Of a DNA stretch of 64,000 nucleotides, positions 55,822-64,000 are shown one piece after another. The stretch is from assembly GCF_026213295.1 (NCBI RefSeq), contig NC_079412.1, positions 6,023,762 to 6,087,761 on the forward strand, in the 5' to 3' direction. Source of the stretch: Gadus chalcogrammus. Its lineage: Eukaryota; Chordata; Actinopteri; Gadiformes; Gadidae. The position numbers and the translations under genes were made by a program. Position 1 is the first letter of the stretch. Every line of letters starts with the position of its first letter. The notes beneath the pieces were generated by a model that saw nothing but the letters and a program-made list of their open reading frames with translations, did not search any database and was not told the origin of the DNA.

Positions 55822-57300
55822 GACTGGACACCTGACTAACAATGGAATGAAACAGTCCTTCAAATGAAAGTTAGGGTGACCAAATCCCAACAAACCTAAT
55901 GTCAGACAGAGATTATGTTTGTGTGGGACTCATTACCAATACCAGGACTTTCAAAAGTTAAAGTCCTGTTAACTTTTGACATTCACGTAGTTCTATTCCC
56001 CAAAAGTTGGGAGAATCGCCTTGGACCGGCTTCATCCAGCTATACGGGGCTTCTCCCAGCCATACGGGGCTTCACCCAGCTTAACGTGGCTTCAACAAGC
56101 TATATGCGCTACAGGTTAACCTCTATGGCCATCAAACACAGCCCAATGATTACAGCCCTCCCTGCTTTCTTCAGGATTTAGAAAAGTGTCCTGCAGTTGT
56201 TTGACTTTTGAAAAAAAACAAGAGCCAATCAAAAATCCTGTATAAAGTAGGAAACCGGGTCACCCTATAACTGTTAATAAATGAAACAGTCCTTTAATTA
56301 AGTTTCATTCATTGAGTCATTACGTGAAACATTCTTTGAATGAAATAGGCTTCGATAAAAATGTCCTTACCTCGAGATCCACAGAAAAGAGAAATTAAGG
56401 GAAATGTAATACTTGTCTCTTCCTTCTTCATAGGACTCTTTTTCTGTCTGTGTGTGTCGCCCCCTTTGTCTGTGCTTTCCCTCTCTGTATCTAACCGCAC
56501 ACTGGTTCCAGACTGTCTGCTTCCTTTTTCTAGTTGAGACCAATTGTGGAAGACCTCTTGGAGTCCCGCCTTCGCTAGCATTTCCTGGTGTTCAGAAAGC
56601 ACAGCCCGACTTCTCTGACATTGGATGTCAATCAAACAAATTTCTATCGTAGCCTTCATTAGAAGATGTAAAGTCTTATTTGTGACACTGAGCTTCATAA
56701 AGAAAGAGAGAGCCCAATAACTGCAAGTTGAAGAAGTCTGGTGGGTTAACAAACAATTATGTCTCGCGATTTTTGACGATTCAAGATTGAAGAGTTAGAA
56801 GGCTTTATCGACATGGAAGACAGACATTAGAATTGCTAAAGTAAGGCATAATATAAAACACCAAATAATTATAATATTTTTCTTTAAGACATAAAATCTA
56901 ATTGTCAAAAATTAGTGCAATACATTTCTGCATAGAAACTTTGAATGCCACAAGTGTGTGTATTGGGTTTGTTCTCATCAGTGTCTCATTATTCCTGTCT
57001 CTCTGTGTCTCTAGTAATTAAACCCATGGCTATAATGTGGAAATCCTGGTTTATAATGTAAAAACTGCTGAGGGAAATATATAATAACATTTATTATTAT
57101 AACAACACACAACCTGTGTGCACATATAAATAGCCGTAGTCTATAAGAAGAATTGCTGCTTACAGAGATTGCTTCTGCAATTAACAAATTGCCCAACATA
57201 ACGTGATCGTATAGTGGTATTTTAAATAACTATGCCCAAAACACATAACACAAAACAATATTGCATTTTCAAGAGCACAAAATACAAAATACAACCAATG
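55822..57300. other. Upstream region of the abi3-like gene
   Basis: A splice acceptor (ATTGTTAGTCAG) sits directly in front of the abi3-like start codon on the minus strand, so a 5' non-coding exon must lie further up. A candidate ends at 56371 with CTCGAG followed by GTAAGG. It overlaps an open frame of 147 codons (56752-56309) of charged, non-repetitive composition that I do not recognise. At 56030-56110 there are about four 20-24-base units with ATACGGGGCTTC. Confidence 0.4.
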
Positions 57301-58960
57301 TGTACATATAAATAGCCGTAGTCTGTTCCCGCTATAAAAGAGGAGCCCCGTATTAGTGCGGACAGGTCACGTACACCTCGTGCTTAAGGACTCTTCAAAC
57401 ATAACGGCAACACATCTTCACAAACCAATAAAACAAAGGGTTTTACAAGCATTTAGATTGACACATGTACTGTAACAGATTAAATGCTGCTGCGACTTTA
57501 AACATAGTATTATACATGGTTTGGCAGCTGGCAAAGACAGGCAGCACTATCCTACAGTCACACATAGCCTGCATACAAAACATTCTAAAAATGAAAATAA
57601 AACAGTTGGAAGGGGGAATATCAATTTCGCAAGAGATATCGGGAGGCTCAAGGCGGAGGGGTAATATTATATTTTAGCAACAAAGTGTAAAGACATTTCG
57701 GGAGGCTCAAGGAGGAGGGTAATTTTACATTTTAGCAACAAGTGTAGTCAATAGACCGACCGTCTTACCTGGGAGAGTGTCTCGACGGCGGGGCGGTTGA
57801 AACAGTGGATGGGCGGAGGGGGGGATATCAGTATCACAAGACAGATCGGGTCACCAAAGAAAAGGGTTGAAAATGCTTTTCCTGCAGAAAATGTGGTGAT
57901 TGCTGTAGTGCAATGCAACTTATGCCGGGCAATCAAGGCACAATTAGAAATATAATAACACAAAAAATAGTAAACGGACAGCTCAGGGAACAGTAATGCC
58001 GCACCGGGAGGTGTGTATTTTACTCACCCTATTTGTAGAGGAAGGCTATTATGGGGGGGCGCTACGAGCAGTAAAAAAAAAAACGTGCAGTTATCAATGA
58101 AGTACTACATGACATTGTGTGGGGAAGAGGTATTTTGGCGCCCCCTCTGGCTGCAGGCGCACACCTGCTCGTTGAGAAGGTGCCGTGCACAGACGGAATG
58201 AACCCCCACTGAAGTCCGTAGGTCCACGATATACCCCCCCCCCCCCCCCCCTTCTTTGGTTAATCCTTCTTCTCTTTTTTCACCAAGTGATGCCATCTCG
58301 GGCTGGTTTCCTCGCGGACATGCAGTGTGCAATGTCGTGTTCTATCGCGCATTCAGTATTTGACATTTAGAGGGACACTGTTTCGCACATTTTGAAATGC
58401 TCAATGAGAGGAGAAAATGTGGAAGAAATGACAGCAACACAGCACCAAAGAAAAACCGAATCTGTTAACATAAATTTTGTATTGGAAGTCTAAAAAACAG
58501 GGATGCCTGGCTTCCCTTGGCCTCCGGGAGAGAACGCCACTGGTTGAAAATATATTTGAGTAAAGCTAGATAGTTTAAGGCAGTGAGGCGGGGGTAGCTT
58601 GGCAGCAACCCCCGCCTCACTGCTGCCCAAGCTTCTGCGGCAGTCCGGCCAAGGCCGCCTTAATGCACGGGCTTGCCTGGGCTGAACCCCAAGGGCCTAC
58701 GCCAATCGGGGGGCCTATCAAGCCCCCCGAATTTTTTTTAAATACTGGCCCATGATAGGCCCCCCGATCGGCGAAGGCCCAAGAGAATGGAAAATAATTT
58801 ACTTACTTACTTACTTAGCGGCATTTGGCAGACGCCTTTGTTCAAGGCGACATACAACATATAAAAAACAAGTAAGTGCCAACATAGTGAACATTTGTTT
58901 TTAGAAGGACTGAGTGATCTGGACCCTAAGCGTCTAAGGCAGGGTGGAACAGCTGAAATA
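57301..58960. other. Gene-free stretch with TATA motif and candidate donor
   Basis: GCTATAAAAGAGGAGCC near 57334 is a good TATA box on the plus strand, without a clear gene behind it. On the minus strand CTCTCCCAG followed by GTAAGACGG at 57769 is a strong donor and may mark an upstream exon of the abi3-like gene. A run of about 18 C lies at 58234-58251. Confidence 0.4.
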
Positions 58961-59640
58961 GGTGAGTCTTTAAATGTTTTTTAAAAGTGTCCAGACTGGG
59001 GGCCGAGCGGATGGGGCCCGGGATGTCGATCCACCATTGTGGCAACAGGAAGGAAACAGTCTTGACTGGGACTGTGTGGTGGATTTGGCGCGGCGTAGGA
59101 GACGTTCCTGGGAGGAGCGCAGGGGTCTGGCAGGGGTGTAGGGCTGTTCACATTCTGGCTCATTGAGATAAGATGGCGCGGACCCTGCAAGAACCCTGAA
59201 GGCCAGGGTCAAGGATTTGAATTTAATCCTGGCTTCGATGGGGAGCCAGTGCAGTGAGACCAGGAGAGGTGTTACATGTGCCCTCTTTGATTGTGAGAAG
59301 ATGAGGCGGGTTGCTGCGTTCTGTATCATCTGGAGTGGTTTGATGGTACATGCTGGGAGGCCAGTCAGTACGGAGTTGCAGTAGTCGAGTTTTAACAAGA
59401 CCATGGTCTGAACGAGAAGTTGGGCTGAGTACTGGGAGAGATAGGGTCTGATCTTCCTGATGTTGTATAGTGTGAATCTGCAGGATTTGGTGACTGTAGC
59501 AATATGTTCAGTGAAGGTGAGGTGGCTGAGGCCATTGTCTATTATTACGCCCAAGTTTCGGGCAGTGTTGGTTGGTGACAGGGAGAGTGAATCCAACTGA
59601 ACATTGATATGGTGGGAGACAGTGTTCGAATTATCAATCC
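58800..59640 (-). pseudogene. L2-clade LINE 3' fragment
   Basis: The frame of 208 codons at 59596-58970 gives NTARNLGVIIDNGL, LKLDYCNSVLTGLPA, QNAATRLIF and LVSLHWLPIEARIKFK, the end of an L2-type reverse transcriptase. The conserved last part is shifted out of frame. The 3' UTR ends (minus strand) with GCGTCTGCCAAATGCCGC and a TAAG repeat. It differs from the 15.5-kb element, so it is another subfamily. Confidence 0.85.
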
Positions 59641-59774
59641 AGCTTCGGGGGGGTCAGCATTTTGAAACGGATGGTGTTGACGTCACGTTTTTTTTTTTGT
59701 TTGTTTTTAAGCGGCTCTGTACATAGGAAACTAGGTTATAAATATACGGTAGTGCTATCCCTATTGTGGTGTTT

Positions 59775-59835
59775 TTTACATTAAGTCATTTAGCAGACGC
59801 TTTTGTCCAAAGCGACGTACAAAGGAGATGCTACA
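59775..59835 (+). repeat. LINE/SINE tail fragment
   Basis: AAGTCATTTAGCAGACGCTT TTGTCCAAAGCGACG is the same tail as in the SINE-like elements at 34.5 and 52.7 kb. Confidence 0.6.
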
Positions 59836-61188
59836 AGCAATAGAGCCTAGTGTATCAATAAATACTATTTCACACAATAATCAACATGCAGAACTGTAAG
59901 CGCAAGTTAAGTAGCCTAATAGCTGAATAACGTTATGACAATCAAGGTAGAAACAGAGCACTGTCTTTAATAGCATCTAAGACAAGTGTAGTTAGCTAGC
60001 TATCCAAAAATAGTTTCTGACTAGGTTTATGAGTTGAATTCCGCTAGGTTGGTAACGTTAAGCATGAAAGATTAGGCTTTACGTTATAGATATGATACAG
60101 CTATCAGGTAGTTGCACCCATAGACATACAGGTTGCACCACTTCAGAAACTGTACGCCAAAGACACATTGGTAGGGCGGCCAGTTGCTAACGTGATGATG
60201 GACCAGAGGAGTTGAGTTTATTCTCGACATTTCGACTTTATTCTCGACATGTTGACTTTATTCTCGACATGTTGACTTTATTCTAGACATGTCGACTTTA
60301 TTCTCGAATTGCCAATTCATATTTTTCCCCCTTATACCTGGCCCTAATACGCTTCCGTACGAATGCGACTTCTGGCTCGCGGAAAAACTTTTTTGGTGGG
60401 ATGGACCGGACGTATGAATCATTACACAGCCCCGACAAACAATGAATAGATATGTGAGCCAGTCAATACTTAATATAAAAACATTCCTTACCGTAGCTAG
60501 TGTTAGCCCGAGCTGAAAGAAGTTGGTTCACGGAAAGAACCACATTGACTTGTCTTTAACCCTCAGACAACAGTGCCATCTTCCTCTTTTTCCGCTCCCT
60601 TTTCACAGATTTGGTGTCTCCATTAATTTGCTAGTATTAGTCACGCATAATAACATTTCAAACAGGCAGCAAATTACATTCAGCTTTCAATATTGGCAGC
60701 TAGGCTAGCTATTTATGGAATGAATGGATGGATGGGAAATGAGGGGATCCTCTTGCCTACGTCATAGTGCCACATGACTGTGCATCAATTCCTTCTCCTG
60801 TGTGTCATATAATCATTTTATTGTGTTTAAATATCTAAAAAAAAATATCTTAAACATTTCTGTTGGTCAACATATAGATGTGTCATCTCTCAACGTATGT
60901 ACTACTCTGTTTTCCCACATAAAAAGGATAGCTGCACAGGGGGATTTGCCTAAAGCATACATATCATGAAAATGTAATTCATAGAACACCAAAATTATTT
61001 AAAAACACTCGCACACTGCTGTGGTCATTGGTTATTCCAAACAGGTGTATCTGCAAAGAACACAACACAAAAACACATAATAAATTCTGTACCACGTTAA
61101 CAAACATGAATCTTGCAAGATAATATGAACATATGTTATGAAACTAAACATGTTATCTTGAACAATCAATATCAGTGGTATAAAAACT
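59836..61188. other. Gene-free stretch with a 20-bp tandem repeat
   Basis: At 60213-60307 there are about five units of GTTGACTTTATTCTCGACAT. The rest has no supported exon. Confidence 0.6.
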
Positions 61189-63684
61189 TTAAAACATTGA
61201 CCACACAGGCCTTCGTTGGCTTTGCTTGCCCTTCCTCCCTGGAACCCATGAGTTGGAGAGGCGATGCCCAGCCTTCACCCAGGACTCAACAAATGGTCTC
61301 AGGTCAATCATCTCTACTGGTGGCCCATTAATGTCCACAAAGAGTAGGGCTGCCAAACTGGTAACCCGGAGCCTGTTGCGGGCTTTCCTGTCAGTATCAT
61401 TGAGTGGAGAAAAACCTCTCTCGCACTCAGCAGAGGTTGCCAGATATGTATTTTTCGCAATCAGGATTCTTTTTAGAGAACCCCCCTCCTTTTTCCCATT
61501 CAACTTGTAGTTGCGGTACTCTTCCACAGCCTCCCTGCTTGGCTCCCCAAGTCATTTTGCGAATCTGCTGACCTCTGCCTCCCCATACAGCACTAGGTCA
61601 GCACGGTTTTCAGGCCAAGCAGACTTCTCAAGAGGCTCCAGCATTTTCACCAACTCAACAGCAGGCATGCGTGAGTTGAGGTTGTCTACAACCGACTGAA
61701 TGAACTGCGGCTTGCTGATCTTGCCCGCCCCCTCCCCTATGAGGCTGACACCTTTGAACAAGCCTGCATTAATCGCTTGTTCGGCCTTGTTTGTGGACTT
61801 GCCACCCTGTGTTTTGAGAGCAGTAAGGACTTCTACTGTCAGTGTTACAAATTGAAAGCTGTCGACAATTGATGTCTCCCTTCTTTGAAGTTTGAGTGAC
61901 AGGCTCTGGAGCTCGCGAAGGACATCCTTCATCAGTCCTAGGTCATTCACAAAGTGGGCACTTGTGAAATACTTAAGTAACCCAATGTACTTCTTCCGGT
62001 TTCTGTCTGGCTGATTTCCATCTTCACTTTCAGTTTTGAAAAATTTTGCAAGAGCAGGGTAGTTTTGCCAAGACAGCCCTGACTGTCCTGAAACTGCTTG
62101 CCACCCATCTAATGGTAAAGATTTGTCCAATTTTCAGGAGCTCAACATTCAAATCTCCAGCTGCCTCTGAGAGTAGTCTCAAGGCTTTGTGGGACTGACT
62201 GAAAAGGCTGTATAATTTAGATATAAATATTTCAAAATGACTGCAGTGTCCCACTGCTTTTAGTCGGACACTGCCAACTCCAGCCTGTGAGCCAGGCAGT
62301 GGATGAACCTGACCTTTGGGAAATCCACTTTTAGTCTAGAGATGACTCCAGATTTTGATCCTGTCAGTACCGAGGCACCGTCAGTGGCAACACTTAAAAG
62401 GTGTCTCTGTAGGTAATCATCGTCAAACCCAGCTACTCTAAGGCTTTCCCTTAAAGCTTCATAAATGGATCTGGCATCAGTCCCCTCTGTCAACTCCACA
62501 AGGTCCAGGAAAACATTATCCACATCCCCATCCCCTGTCACATCGCATCTGATGTACATAATCATGTATGCCAGGCCAAATAATGTGCTCTCATCAATAG
62601 TGATGGACAGATTGGTGTTGTTTTCTTTTATTTTAGTAACCATTTTTTTTTTTTCATTTTCGCGGCAATGTGCTGCACAATTTGGGCACAGGATTGGTCG
62701 GAACGGTGCACAGGTCCTACCTCAGCACCATTGAGCTCCTGGAGCGCCATTAGGGAAGGCAACTTCCTAAAAGCCAACCTTTCCTTGGCAACTACATATG
62801 CTGTTCGGAAAGCACTGATTGTTTCCCTCACCAAATTGGCATTGATGGTCAGCACATTTTTCGGCAGAATTTCTTTTTGCCTTTGGCTTTGAATTTCTAA
62901 GGCCCTCAGATGTGATGCACTATCTTTATGTTTGTAAATTTTCTTCGACAGTGTTTTTTTACAACTGCTGCCTACCTCTGCATTTACCCACTCTGATGAA
63001 AAATGCATACCTGCAACTTTTGCTGAGAGTAACAAGGTCTTTGCCTCCCTGCATGCATGGCATCCTAGTTTGCCATATTTGCAATATAACCACAGATTCC
63101 TCTCCCTCCAGCCCTTCCACTGTTCTCTCGTCCAGCAATCTGGTATCATCCCTGCCTCCTCATTTGCTCCAGCCACATTTGCCTTCAAAATATAAATCAC
63201 ATTATAGTACATTCATAAATACATAAATACACAAATACACATGTGATGGCACTTGCAGTTATCACACTCTAAAAACATCTCACTTCTTGTTCATGTCCTG
63301 CTTGTATATGGTCCTGTCCCATGTCCTCATCTTGCTCTGTCCCTGTTGCCTGCTCAACATCCTCCTGCTGCCCTATCCCTGATGCCCCGTCCTCCTCAAT
63401 TTCTATCCTTTCTGTCTGCTCATTGTCCTCCTCTGGTTGTCTCCCTTCTGCCTGCTGCTCCTGGCTGTGTTGTTCAGTGTTCTCTCCCTGGCTCTGCCTC
63501 CTCCCTGACTCCACAGTATCTGTTTCCTTCATAAATAACATTTTATAAGGTTGCAAGCAAGTGCAACATATGTCTTCTCTTAGTCACTTAACCTCTTCGT
63601 TTGTTACGCATTGCTCAATACACTTACTCTTCTTTTAGAACCAAAAAAGTCCCTTATGTCGGTGGCTTTTCGTTTCTTGCTCAT
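61189..63684 (-). pseudogene. hAT transposase gene (KIAA1586-like), decayed
   Basis: Exon 1 (63684-63628) encodes MSKKRKATDIRDFFGSKRR and ends at GTAAGT. Exon 2 (63526-63284) is an acidic, glutamine-rich region. Exon 3 starts at 63182 and holds a TTF-type zinc-finger-like region (CKYGKLGCHAC), then the hAT core (NLSITIDESTLFG; LLSVATDGASVLTGSKSG; FIHCLAHRLELAVSD) and the dimerisation region (ATSAECERGFSPLNDTDRKA RNRLRV). Frameshifts near 62645 (in a run of 12 A), 62262 and 62080 and a TGA at 61554-61552 break it. hAT transposases excise and reinsert elements. The resemblance to vertebrate KIAA1586-type proteins is from memory. Element ends are not certain. Confidence 0.8.
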
Positions 63685-63742
63685 TGCTCTGTGAATGAAA
63701 TATGAAAGAAATTACATATGACGACGTACTGTTCAAACAGAG

Positions 63743-63912
63743 GCTTTTGCGCACCTATGTAGTTGGACAGGTGCTTCGCAAGTTCGTTGTTGTATTAACG
63801 TTTGTTGGTGGAATGGACAGTAGGCAGGAACTGTCTTTTTTTAACACTTGAATTACATCTTCACTGGGATAATATCCTTCGCACCTGTCCGACTACAGAT
63901 GTGTGCAAAAGC
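63743..63912. repeat. Inverted repeat upstream of the hAT gene
   Basis: 63743-63774 and 63881-63912 are inverted with about four mismatches in 32 (GCTTTTGCGCACCTATGTAG / reverse). The spacer is about 106 bases. It may be a separate small element or part of the hAT end. Confidence 0.75.
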
Positions 63913-64000
63913 GTCAGATCAGAAGTCAGATTGCCGTCAGTGTACGGGATAATTTACACTTAGATTGACGAATACCATAACAAAGAGTTTAATTTTAAGG

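Overview
The window reads as nuclear DNA of a ray-finned (teleost) fish. It contains L2-like and Rex1-like LINEs, a DIRS tyrosine-recombinase retrotransposon, PIF/Harbinger, hAT and Kolobok-like DNA transposons, tRNA-type SINE tails, long microsatellites, and spliced genes with GT-AG introns. There is no bacterial-style gene packing, and most long open frames are transposon proteins or shadows of them. I do not name a species.

Layout. 1-9.9 kb: no confident gene; old hAT remnants, dispersed repeats, a TTAA-flanked MITE at 8.06-8.55 kb and one speculative exon near 5.95 kb. 9.9-13.6 kb: a nested block, with an outer element that appears to end in inverted termini and holds a 690-bp hAT with perfect 8-bp target duplication, a probable solo LTR and decayed hAT transposase. 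15.5-19.4 kb: an L2-like LINE with an unbroken 1138-codon ORF (minus strand). 19.5-24.1 kb: a TTAA-flanked Kolobok-like element related to the 8-kb MITE, holding a small coding exon, a Harbinger remnant and a nearly perfect 396-bp inverted duplication. 25.2-31.35 kb: a DIRS element with both terminal repeats, an internal complementary region and a nested MITE in its right terminal repeat; its ORFs are broken.

32.7-35.7 kb: a cleanly spliced seven-exon plus-strand gene resembling fish SAMD3-like proteins. 36.7-37.2 kb: a LINE 3' end. 37.5-42.4 kb: a two-gene Harbinger transposon, with a plus-strand four-exon MADF/BESS protein that looks intact and a minus-strand DDE transposase that appears to lack an internal exon. 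42.8-43.8 kb: a TTAA-flanked MITE. 44.55-55.8 kb: a host gene on the minus strand of the Abl-interactor (ABI, probably abi3-like) family. Its exons have compatible phases, its introns are loaded with transposons (Rex1, several hATs, Harbinger, SINE), and it ends without a recognisable SH3 domain. 55.8-61.2 kb: mostly non-coding with an L2-clade LINE fragment. 61.2-63.7 kb: a decayed hAT transposase gene of the KIAA1586-like type.

Only the ABI-like gene and possibly the SAMD3-like gene look like host genes. Almost everything else is mobile DNA at different stages of decay, with repeated cases of one element inserted into another. The most informative features are the DIRS termini and junction, the ABI gene without SH3, the Harbinger gene pair, the long inverted duplication, and several insertions with exact target duplications.
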